NCBI GenBank assembly: GCA_013995675.1
Contig: VWRR01000009.1
Coordinates: forward strand, 62,001-126,000
Direction: 5' to 3'
Source of the DNA: Cyanidiococcus yangmingshanensis
Lineage: Eukaryota > Rhodophyta > Bangiophyceae > Cyanidiales > Cyanidiaceae
Length of the DNA: 64,000 bases
In this document: positions 11,339-20,562 of the stretch, one piece after another
How the letters are laid out: each line of letters opens with the position of its first letter
Position numbering within the stretch: the stretch's first letter is position 1
Translations under genes and position numbers: made by a program
Notes under the pieces: generated by a model
The model's input: only the letters and a program-made list of their open reading frames with translations
The model's database searches: none
Told to the model about the DNA's origin: nothing

Positions 11339-12455
11339 TCAATAAGAGTGATGAAGCGCTCGACGCAGTGCATCGATCGCATCCAGGCTTTCAACCTGAG
11401 CATCTTTCACGTGGCTCTCGAAAATGCGCTCCAGTTCGAGTGGACGACGGATGCGTTGCTCTTCCAGCCCGCGGCGAGCAAGTTCTGTGAAGTCCGTCTT
11501 GCCGACACCAGGAACGCTGACCCTGTCGCCTGTCGAGGACGCCTGAGAGAGCTGATCCCTACACGAATTCACGATTTGTTCCAACTGTTGCACCGCGCCG
11601 GCAACGGCAGCAACTTTGCTCCGCTAGCGCACCGCTGCGAGCAGATTCTGGCCCTTCTGGCGCCAGCACAGCCGCCACTCGGGAGTGAGCGTCGCACTCT
11701 AAGCGCCGGAAACAGGTCGCCAATGCGGAGCGCTCTTTCTGCAAGCGCTGCTGCATCTGTCTTGTAGCCCGCAACGAGCGGCGTAGCTCCACAAGCTCTC
11801 GATCAACAGCATCCTCATCATCCGAAGTCGCGTCGAGACTGAGCACACTCGCATCTACGCCGAGCTCCTGCTCCCAGTCGCCATCCAGGTTTTCGGAGGC
11901 ATTCACACCTGGAATACGCAAGCCGAACGGAATATGAAACACATTGCGCAGCAAATAAACTTCTAGTCGATCCATCTGCCCGTAGAAAGCCGCAAAGAGC
12001 GCTTCTCGGAGACGCATAAGTCCTCGCTGCAGGAGCATCCGCCTCGCTTCCTCCTGCTCTCCACCGTTGGCGTTCTCTTTACAAAACTCCGGGTCCAGGA
12101 AGCAGTCTCGATAGAGGCTGATCTCGAGACCGTCAAGCGCGTCCTCAAGGAGGTCACGCACACTCTGCTCAATCTCTTGAACCAGCACTCCTGGATGAAA
12201 ACCAAAAAATCGCTCCTCCAAAGCCATGGATGGGAGACGACGCTCTTCAGCTTCAGTGCCGACGCGCGACAACGCCTCAGACGCCAACCGAGTCTCCAAC
12301 GAAGGACTTGACGGAGGAACGTCTCTCACAGGCGCAGCGACCTCGGTCGAATACCCATCCCCGGCATTTTCCTCAGTCTGAACCGCTGTAACTTCATCAC
12401 GAACATTGTTCATCTCGGGGCATGCTACAGAAACTTCATCTTGCGTGTCGTTCAT
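11339..12455 (-). CDS. MIS12: MIS12 kinetochore protein
   Basis: Mis12 is a core subunit of the Mis12 complex in the KMN network that links centromeric CENP-C to Ndc80 and spindle microtubules. About 80 disordered acidic residues precede the family's N-terminal signature (RFFGFHPGVLVQEIEQSVRD). This is followed by a helix ending in the conserved pattern FYGQMDRLEVYLLRNVFHIP, equivalent to the human stretch ending in 'RIPSNILLP'. A coiled coil follows (ELVELRRSLRATRQMQQRL). The frame changes once near 11610-11635; downstream the helix continues as VQQLEQIVNSCRDQLSQ and ends at 11339. The N-terminal extension is longer than in animals or fungi. Its start codon is 298 bp from that of gamma-tubulin on the other strand. 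Confidence 0.78.
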
Positions 12456-12753
12456 GACACCGCATGGACTGTTTCAGTGACGCGCTCGACACCGAGGGCC
12501 ATGCGTGCAGGTCGCGTGACACCACGCGCTGCCGCCACTGGCGAGCGATGCGCGCGCGCCATTTGAATTTCGAACGATCGAGCGCCCCCTGCTCGCTCGT
12601 TGCAGGACGAACGAACGAACGAACAAACAAGCTCGTTGGCGGACTGAGCAAAAAAAGAGTCGTTGGCGAACGAACTCGTTGGCGAACCAGAGGCAGAGAC
12701 GTTCCGCGGGAGGCGTAGCCTAAGGCTCGCACAAAGTCTGGTTGTACGAGGCG
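12456..12753. promoter_or_regulatory. Shared divergent promoter of MIS12 and gamma-tubulin
   Basis: This 298-bp interval separates the two start codons. It contains a (GAAC)n tract at 12608-12624 and three direct copies of TCGTTGGCG (12633-12641, 12660-12668, 12676-12684). The core TTGGCG resembles, but does not exactly match, the E2F half-site consensus. Co-regulation in the cell cycle is an inference from position and gene function. Confidence 0.5.
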
Positions 12754-14287
12754 ATGCCACGTCAAGTCCTCACGCTGCAAGTTGGTCAGTGTGGCAACCA
12801 GATTGGTTTCGAGTTCTGGAAGCAGTTGTGTCTGGAACATGGTATCGGTCGGGATGGTCGACTAGAGCCCTATGCTATCCAGGGTGTCGACCGCAAGGAC
12901 TGCTTCTTCTACGAGGCAGACGATACGCGCTATGTGCCGCGTGCACTGCTGATCGATCTTGAGCCACGGGTGATTCAGTCCGTGAAGAACTCAAGTTTCG
13001 GGCCGCTGTTCAATCCGGAAAATTTTTTTCTGGATATTCGAGATCGTGGCGGTGCAGGCAACAATTGGGCTAGCGGCTACAGCCAAGGTCAGGCACTCGA
13101 TGAGCTTCTATTCGATATGATTGATCGAGAGGCGGAGAACGCAGACTCTTTGGCTGGTTTCCAGCTTTGCCATTCGATCGCTGGTGGAACAGGAAGCGGG
13201 CTTGGATCATATCTCATGGAGCAGTTGCGAGATCGATATCCGAAGCAGGTCCTGCAGACATACTCGATTTTCCCGAACCAGTCCTATGGTCTGGGTAGCG
13301 GTGAACGTCACGCAGACGCGAGAGAGCATGGCAACGGTGGCGGACTCAACACGGGTCTGAGCCCCACAGACGAAGATGACTGATATGAACGCGCTGCTCA
13401 GTGACGTCGTCGTGCAACCCTATAACTCGTTGTTGACGTTGCGACGGCTGGTAGAATGTGCTGACTGCGTCACCGTTCTCGATAACACCGCATTGAATCG
13501 AATCGCTAGCGAGCGTCTGTATGTGGAGAACCCGAGCTTCGACCAAGCCAATGCGCTCGTGTCGATGGTCATGGCCGCGTCCACCACGACGATGCGATTT
13601 CCAGCTTATACTCACCATGATCTTCTCGGAATCGTGTCCGCCCTAGTGCCCCTACCTTCATGTCACTTCGTCGTAGCCAGTTGTACGCCACTCACAATCT
13701 ACACCGGGAATCGTGCTGATTCGGGCAGCCCGAAAACGTTAGGGGCCGGTCTCGAGACCCGCAGCACAGACGCTCTGCAACAGGTTTTACCGGTCGCCGA
13801 GAGCCGCATTCGCAAAACGTCCGTCTTCGACGTCATGAGACGCCTTGTCCAGCCAAAAAGCCTCATGGCAAACTGCTCCTTGCGTCGAGGCTCGTATCTC
13901 TCGCTTCTGAGTATCATACAGGGCGAAATCGAGGATCCGTCCCAGTTGCACCGCAGTTTGCAGCGACTCTTCGAACGCGAGCATTTCAAGTTCACACCGC
14001 TGACATCCGCAAATATGCAGGTGACGTCTGCTCGCAAGTCGCCGTATCTGAAATCTACCCATCGTGTCAGTGGCCTGTTGCTTGCGAACCATACGAGCAT
14101 TGCGACCCTCGTCGGGCGCACCATCTCAGCGTACGACAAGCTTCGTCGTCGCAATGCCTTTCTCGACAACTACTGTCGTGAGCCACCATTCGCCGAAAAC
14201 CTGGATGAGTTTGACTTGGCCAGAGAGACTGCGCAGCACCTCCACGACGTCTATTCAGAACTGGAGCAAGCGCAGGCCAGCCCTTGA
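12754..14287 (+). CDS. TUBG: Gamma-tubulin, probably with one short intron
   Basis: Gamma-tubulin nucleates microtubules at spindle poles. The start [32 protein letters not shown], the GTP-binding loop [10 protein letters not shown], and further on [39 protein letters not shown] and [20 protein letters not shown] are all gamma-type. The ATG at 12754 is used because the longer frame opens with TTG. The frame switches between QTYSIFPNQ (ending 13281) and SDVVVQPYN (from about 13400), with about 120 nt of extra sequence between them. The only GT-AG pair I found in this gap that restores the frame is 13281-13401. It gives [12 protein letters not shown] and about 470 residues. Its donor (GTCCTA) is weak, but a CTGAT branch-like element sits 18 nt from the AG, as in the PEPCK intron. 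An intron plus an assembly indel is the alternative. Confidence 0.93.
13281..13401 (+). other. Candidate gamma-tubulin intron
   Basis: A 121-nt segment whose removal joins the two halves in frame. The donor GTCCTA is non-consensus, the acceptor is CTCAG, and a CTGAT is at 13380-13384. Exact boundaries are uncertain because the conserved Gln and Ser next to the junction are partly lost in this model. Confidence 0.4.
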
Positions 14288-15007
14288 GAGAGGACAACGT
14301 CTCTGACTAAAGACGGCATCGCCACAATTCCCATTCGCATAAAAAGATAATATTCGTCGCATCAGCATCCTTCGCTCCACGCGATTCCCGTTGGTGACAG
14401 TGCCAGTGAGCCTCAGGTTTGTCTCTGAAACCCGTATCGCACTGGAGGCGGAAACTCGGCCAACGAGGTTTTCGCAGACCTAGGGTCAGCACCAGGTCAC
14501 GACTCACGCAACGAGCAACGATACCGAGCAACTGAACAACCAACGTGGTCCGTCGACACTGTTGTGGCGCAGAGAAAACGCCCTGCCTCAACGTCATCGC
14601 GTCTTGCGACTTGCTGCGCTAACAAAAAGCATCACTTGTGCCAGGACGCGGTCCTCTGCACAACGCAAAAGCGTCGCGACGCTGTCACAAGAGGTCCGTT
14701 GGCTCGTGAACCGCACCGAGCCAGCAACCTATGCAACCAGTCGCTTTAGGTTCCACACGCTTACGCGAACGAGTTCAGCGAGTACAGTAGACCCGATATC
14801 TCGTCTTGAAGAGAACGGCTCTTGGTGCCAGGCCGCACAGGCGTGCTGACCCAGACCGCTTTTCGCCACCGCGTCTTTGCCGGGACACCCAATCGTTCTC
14901 GTTGCTGACGAGCTCGTAAAACTTGTTTCCCAGTCCTCGCAGACTTGCGGACTGAACTGGATCCATGCTTGGGACTAGGTCGGAAAGTGTAGCGTAATAC
15001 AAGACTC
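14288..15007. other. Intergenic, possible small minus-strand frame
   Basis: A 75-codon minus-strand frame at 14775-15002 (with SASLRGLGNKFYELVSNEN) has a protein-like composition but no recognised family. It would be divergent from the SmD2 gene by only a few bases. I do not call it a gene. Confidence 0.3.
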
Positions 15008-15943
15008 ATGGAGGCACCTTCATCATTGAGTAAGGAGGCGGTTCTACAGCTCACGGTTGTTCAGCTGCGCCGAGAGCTGGCAGCTCGCGGTGCACCGGTT
15101 GGCGGTCGCAAGCTCGAGCTACAACAGCGCTTGCTCGCATGCACTGCCTCGGCAAACACCGAGGAAACACAGACTATTTCGGAAACAACGTCTGCTGGAC
15201 AAGATGCCCTGGTGGATGCCTCGCGATCGGTTCCCGAGCCCGTCGAACGCGAGGCACCGTCCAACGCTGAACGGAGCACGAAAACAGCACGATCTGAGTT
15301 GACTTGTTCTTCGCTGGATACTGGAAGCGTCGATCGTGCAACCGCCTCGACCGCTGCTAGAGCGAGTGCTTCTCCCGAGGCGAACCAGGTTCCCGAGCAG
15401 CCCGCTGTACTGCGCCGAAAACGGCGTTGGCAGGCGGCGAACGACGAGGAAGCCGCATCAGCACTGAAAAAGGCACTGGTAGAATCCGTACCGATGGCTT
15501 CAGAACGACATGGACAGGTGGACGCAGCGGACAAGATAGCAAGTGATAGGGTCGCGTCATCGAACGTGGCAAACGTCGCGGAATCGGAGATAGTCGGGGT
15601 CGAGGCACGAACTTGGCCACCAGAGGAGCAGCGTCCAGTCGCGAGCTCTATAACACCAAGGACGCCATTCATGCTCCTCGATCGGTGTGTAACGGACGCA
15701 ACTCCGTGCCTCGTAAGCTGCCGTCACAACAAAAAACTCTATGGCACGCTCCGAGCTTACGATAAGCACTTTAACCTCATCATGGAGCACGTGCGCGAAA
15801 TCTGGCAAGAGAGCAAGCCAGATAACAGCGTCGACCTGAGAGAACGCTTTATTCCTCGACTCTTCGTACGTGGAGATGGTGTGATTTTTATTGTTCGACC
15901 TGGTTTCATGGGTTTCTCTGAAGATGAAACCCATCGAGGGTAG
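15008..15943 (+). CDS. SMD2: SmD2 snRNP core protein fused to an N-terminal SAP domain
   Basis: The C-terminal 95 residues are an Sm fold of SmD2 type: CLVSCRHNKKLYGTLRAYDK (Sm1, with the CRxNKKL RNA-binding loop typical of SmD2), NLIMEHVREIW, then RFIPRLFVRGDGVIFIVRPG (Sm2 with the RGD motif of SmD2). SmD2 is part of the heptameric ring on U1, U2, U4 and U5 snRNAs. Residues about 8-43 form a SAP motif (LSKEAVLQLTVVQLRRELAA, then a Gly-rich turn, then LELQQRLL), a DNA/RNA-binding helix pair. The roughly 170-residue linker is Ala/Ser/Glu-rich and disordered. Normal SmD2 is about 110-120 residues, so the 311-residue fusion is unusual. One continuous frame from an ATG. Confidence 0.85.
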   Translation: MEAPSSLSKEAVLQLTVVQLRRELAARGAPVGGRKLELQQRLLACTASANTEETQTISETTSAGQDALVDASRSVPEPVEREAPSNAERSTKTARSELTCSSLDTGSVDRATASTAARASASPEANQVPEQPAVLRRKRRWQAANDEEAASALKKALVESVPMASERHGQVDAADKIASDRVASSNVANVAESEIVGVEARTWPPEEQRPVASSITPRTPFMLLDRCVTDATPCLVSCRHNKKLYGTLRAYDKHFNLIMEHVREIWQESKPDNSVDLRERFIPRLFVRGDGVIFIVRPGFMGFSEDETHRG

Positions 15944-16313
15944 ACGGGTTGCTCGTGAGCAACCTCATTCTGCGGTAGAGCTCTCGAGCTCGTGACCACG
16001 ACACTGCTAGCCGAAATGGATGTTGCTCAAGGTTTCAGCGATATGCTGGGGTGAACGCCCTTCATGCTCGTTTTTGCGTGGCAGCTGACCAGTGTCATGA
16101 AAGTTCAGCACTGATACCAGACAACCAGAGCCAAACTGGGGATCCCTTTCATCGATGCGTTTCGGGTGATACCAGCACACCGATTGATGCCAAACGTGCT
16201 CTTTGCATCCGGTGCTGCAAAAACTCCGACTATGCCGAGGTCGTGCTGGGTGCCCGAATGGTGTCTGCAAAGGCGTGCGTCGCTGACAGATTTGAATAGA
16301 GCAGACTTTTTAT
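15944..16313. other. Short intergenic gap
   Basis: Lies between the convergent SmD2 and oxysterol-binding protein genes. Nothing recognised. Confidence 0.5.
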
Positions 16314-18242
16314 TCAAGGCCAGTAACAGGTATCTTCGCGGAGAATACGTTCGGGAACAAAAGGATGCGCGTCCCTGGAGCCACGTTCACGTTTGCCTCG
16401 TTCTCGATACGCTCGATCTGTTCGTTGAATATTCTCCAAGCGATCTTTTGCAGCCTGGGCCTTGCATCATGCGGGCGCTTTGCTCTCGTTCGCTCAGTCC
16501 CGGCTGCAGTGCACTCGCCAGAGCAAGCGCATCTTCTCGATAACGACTATCGCTGGGGAGTGCCTCTGTCGACGGCACTGGAAGTGGCGTTTCTCCGGCC
16601 ATATCGCGAATATCCCAGTAGCGCTGGCCGTCAAAGTCGACGAAACCAAGATAGGTGCCCTCGAAGCTGCTAAGCACGACTGGATCGAGGGCGGCACGCG
16701 AACGTAGGCGTCTGCTACCGTCTCGACTCAAATCCAGGCGTGAAGAGGAGATAGACGACGACGATAACGATGGTCTCTGCGAAAACGTCTCTGTCCCGTT
16801 ATTTGTCGGCGGCGCAGTTGGCTGCACGCTCGAGCCCCATCGAGCGTTCCGACTCATCAGCGCTCCTCCAGTCAACAGATGACCATGGCGTAGAGGCTAT
16901 GGGGCCATTACGCGCGCCAAAGTCTGCCAAGAGCTGTTTCACTTGTCGACGAGTGATGCGTTTGCGTCGGTGCGGTCGTAGTGGCGGTTCCCGGGGAGCA
17001 TCAGCCTCTCCAGGACTCGCACTTGACTCGCCACTGGCGATATAAGCCGCAGTCGGACTCTGAGGTGCATCGACACTAGCTATGATTCCTCGAAAGACAT
17101 CAGTGGGTATCAAACGTCCTGAAGCAGCCGTAGCAGCGCTGCCTGTCGCAGGCTTACCTGACGAGGAGCCAACCATGCGGCTCTCTGTAGCTGGGTTTCT
17201 GCTGTTCGCTCCAGCGCCGGTGTTGCGACCACCGAACATGCGACCGAACCCGCGAGCAACGCCGCGCAAAGTCCCGAAAAAGCCAGCTTTTTCGCTGTTG
17301 AGCAGCATCACCGCCACGAGTGCGCGCTCCGGCTCAACAAACGTCTCACTGCTGCGTCTTCGCTCCGTATTCTCTCCGTCAGACAGCGAGGCGCGCGTCG
17401 GTGCATCCGGGGCTGCCTGATGACGGGGAGGCTCATACACAAACACCGCTTTTCCCAGATACTCTAGTCGCCGCTCACCGAAAACAATCCCGTGAATCTT
17501 CATATAGGGGAGCCAGAACACAATCCGCGATCCATCGAGAAAGCTCACAACATTCACCCCGAGACGCTGAGCACGAATCGCGTTCTCGAAAAGCTGCACC
17601 CGTGCACTATAGGCACCGAAACCGGTGAACTCGTAAGAGCCGTCAGAGGAACGTATGCGCCAATGTGTAACTGGCGGATGATGACAGGTCTGCTCCAGAT
17701 AAATACGCGTTCCGTCGCTCGGCATGTACGCCTGAAAGGTTTCCCCAAGAAGCGGATTAAACGGCTTGAACATGGTCGCAGACTTGTGCAAACCTGCGAT
17801 CGCGAACGCGATCGTGTACTTGAGGCGTTCAAGGGTATCTGTCGCCGTTGCCGCTGCTTTCAGCAGCGTTGAACAATAAGCCCAATCATCTGTGAGACGT
17901 TGGAGGAACGAGCGCGGCTCAAAGAGACGGATCGGTAGACTTACATTCACGAGATCCTTTGCCCTCGATAAAACTGGACCCAACCTGCCGTAACATGTCG
18001 CGCACGACATGCCGCTGACGCTCCAACTCTGCCCGATCAGTAAAACCAACTCCACCAGCGCTCGCGGCGTACGGCACTCGATACCAATCACGCCGACTCG
18101 AAAGGTATTGGATCAGCTCTGGGGATGTTGCTCGAGGCGAAGCCCAGGCCACGGGCGCTTCTTTTCCGTTGCTGCGCTGGTCCGGCTCTTCGCTCTTCCG
18201 CAAACGCAGCGATGGCGTCGGTTTCGGCCCTGACAGGTCCAT
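16314..18242 (-). CDS. Oxysterol-binding protein-related protein (ORP/Osh)
   Basis: ORPs move sterols and phosphoinositides at membrane contact sites. The lipid-binding domain is clear: KDLVNVSLPIRLFEPRSFLQ, then FKPFNPLLGETFQAY, the family fingerprint EQTCHHPPV, then FTGFGAYSARVQL, IHGIVFGERRLEYLGKAVF and NSEKAGFFG. The C-terminal strap is FEGTYLGFVDFDGQRYWD, LPSDSRYRED and KAQAAKDRLENIQRTDR. Between GFFG and FEGTYL lies an insertion of more than 150 Ser/Ala/Arg-rich residues that most ORPs lack. No PH domain is seen. The frame changes near 17955 (AAAGG context), near 16800-16870 and near 16470; family motifs continue across each, and the last piece ends at 16314. About 640 residues. Start at ATG 18242. 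Confidence 0.85.
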
Positions 18243-18764
18243 GCTGGCAAACGGAAGGGTGCGTTACTGCTGAGCCGAATCTAGCTGAGGAGCACCTCGA
18301 GTCCGCCACTTGAGGGGACGCTCTGAATCACTCCGGCACCAAAGCAACGTTCGAGCTTCCAAAACGCCAACAAGCCCTGAGCGCGCAAGTTCCCCGGACC
18401 AACGATCTTTACGAAAGACTCCAAGCGTTGCCTGCGTCCGTCGACCCGCGTCCGAACGTGCAGCGCTCCCGTTTCGCGTTCCCACTCGGCGGTACACGAC
18501 GCGTCGCGCAAACCAGGGTGTCCGAGGTTTCTCGAACTGCTCCCCAAACCTGAGTCCTGCAAAACCGCAGGTTCAAGCAAGCCTCCTAGTAAAAACAAAG
18601 CAAACTCGATCCGGGTTCAATCAGTGAAAAATAGGGGACCCGCTCGCTCTGAGGAATAGCCCAGCCCAGATCATTTATTCATGAACGGAGGCATGGACGA
18701 GCGGGGCTATGGCCGCATCCGAAGACCACAAACGCCAGCGTGACTGGACTGATCGTATCGTGAC
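18243..18764. other. Intergenic gap
   Basis: Lies between the divergent ORP and small hypothetical genes. A minus-strand frame at 18281-18598 is open, but it ends at the ORP 5' side and shows no motif. Confidence 0.4.
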
Positions 18765-19151
18765 ATGCCACATGGCATTGCTTCGCGGACACAGGCGCTC
18801 GTGCAGCGCTTCTATTTCTTGGTCCTGGGGCGCAGCGCCATCCTGCGAACAGGGTCCATCGATTGCGCTCAACAGATGAACCTCGTCAAGTACTGGCTGC
18901 GTCGTCTTATGGAAGATCCAGAAGAACGGGAGAAAAAGCTGGAACGTTACGTGATGGAAGCCGCCGAGGGCGTGACGTCGACGATAGCGCTGAGTAAGCC
19001 CTCTCGACGTGCGGACGAGGTTTCAGAGCCACAACCTTTACTTCGCAAGACGCGGAACGCTCACGAGACAGACGTGAGGGAGGAGCCAATGACGCTGCAA
19101 CGGGTTATGGCGCTGTTACGCGTCTATGACGAGAAGGCTTCGGCGCGGTGA
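18765..19151 (+). CDS. Small hypothetical protein
   Basis: A 128-residue frame from an ATG, with the alternative start at the Met of MNLVKYWLRRLMEDPEERE. The middle is strongly helical and charged (EDPEEREKKLERYVMEAAEG). The tail, EEPMTLQRVMALLRVYDEKASAR, is another amphipathic helix. The N-terminus (ALVQRFYFLVLGRSAILR) is basic and hydrophobic and could be an organelle presequence. I do not recognise a family. Codon choice and composition are more protein-like than the flanking frames. Confidence 0.45.
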   Translation: MPHGIASRTQALVQRFYFLVLGRSAILRTGSIDCAQQMNLVKYWLRRLMEDPEEREKKLERYVMEAAEGVTSTIALSKPSRRADEVSEPQPLLRKTRNAHETDVREEPMTLQRVMALLRVYDEKASAR

Positions 19152-20283
19152 CGCTGGGCCCTGGACTCGTTTCGATCGGCGTGCGTGCGTGCGTGTAGCT
19201 CCAGGTTTTGTCCACAAAAAGCGGCTCGAGACTGCTGTTCACGTGGCGCGCAAGCAGGCACCGGTTGTGAACTGTCAATCGTATTTCGGCGCCTTTGTGG
19301 ATGGAGCGTAAACCGATGCTTGCTGCTTCAGTGGAAAAAAGTTCATTCTGTAGAGGGCGAAACGTTGTGTTTCGTGGAGGCGCTCGTTCAAGAAAGAACT
19401 ATCTTGACCGTTTCAATGACGATGCCACTGTGCTGATGCCTCAACCGGAATGTGAGTTGGAATAGAGCAGCGTTTCTGATTTAGATGCAGCTGAGCTAAA
19501 ATGTCGGAAAGACGCCTCTGGTGCTGAACATCGAGACTCGGAATTCTGGCGCTGAACGTTCGTTCGTATTGGGCTGCGCCCTGTCCCTAAAATCCGACCC
19601 GGATGCAGCAAGGATGCGCAACGTCCTGGGAAACCCATCCCGCAAGAGCGTACCTCTAACCACTAGTGAGCGGCCACCTGCGACGCCCAGTCGTGTGACT
19701 CGCTCGCTCGAACACCATCGTGGCAACCCGCACAGGCCCAGCGGACGTAAATACTACCCTGAGACCGTGTTGATCGCAGTCGCTGTCCTTCGAGGCACCG
19801 ACATGCCCGAAAAACGCGATACTCTGCTCGCGATGGAGACGTCACCGACTGGGTAGACGACATCGACAACGACGTCGGCAGAGCAAGACCCAGAGCACTG
19901 CGCTGTTATCCGGCCTGCATGCATATCCATCAAGATACAATTCAACGCTCCACTTTTGGACGAGACAAACTTGGAAACTACAACGGTGGTTTAGATGTAT
20001 GAACCTGATGACCGAAAAATAGAACGCATCGGAAAAAGATCTTCAGGTGAATGCATCGGGCATGTCGCGTGCACCTGTGGCTACCTGCACGATCCGATAC
20101 AGGTGTCGTACTCAAAAAGCGTCTCATCCGAAGATCATCCTTACTGCACTGGCATCCACAGTCATCGAGGTATGTTTATGGATAGCTCACAAACGACATC
20201 GATAAGCTCCATAGAGCAAGCAATCATCGTAAATGCATGATGAATCAAACCGAAACCATGTATCCGTACGCATGGGTGACGCT

Positions 20284-20457
20284 CACCATCACCGGTCTAT
20301 ATAACAGTATCCATTCGAAAATGAATCATATTCGTAAGTGTCTCCTCCCGGGCCGTCTACATGTAACGGTTGTTGACGTTCACCATCACCGGTCTATATA
20401 ACAGTATCCATTCGAAAATGAATCATATTCGAAAGTGTCTCTTCCCGGGCCGTCTAC
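20284..20457 (+). repeat. Two-copy 97-bp-period direct repeat containing TATATAA
   Basis: Copies begin at 20284 and 20381 and match over about 77 bp with about two differences. Each contains CACCATCACCGGTC followed by TATATAAC, then CCATTCGAAAATGAATCATA (with a short inverted ATTCgaaaatGAAT) and CCCGGGCCGTCTAC. The TATA element lies about 270 and 170 bp before the Hog copy 1 start codon, so this may be a duplicated core promoter. Confidence 0.8.
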
Positions 20458-20464
20458 TCGTATG

Positions 20465-20483
20465 CGTGCATGCATGCATGCAT
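20465..20483. repeat. (GCAT)n tract
   Basis: About four and a half copies of a self-complementary GCAT unit between the duplicated repeat and the Hog copy 1 start. Confidence 0.85.
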
Positions 20484-20562
20484 TGGTAATGCGTGTTCGC
20501 CAAGGGCGCTACTTGCAACAAGTTGGCGCTCTTGTCTCATGATCCTTTCTAAACTCGGGTGA

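Larger units (their letters stand above)
19152..20562. other. Long intergenic region upstream of the Hog-domain gene
   Basis: It contains no supported gene. Its 3' part holds the duplicated TATA-bearing repeat and a GCAT tract listed separately, which together look like the promoter region of the Hog-domain gene at 20563. Confidence 0.5.
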
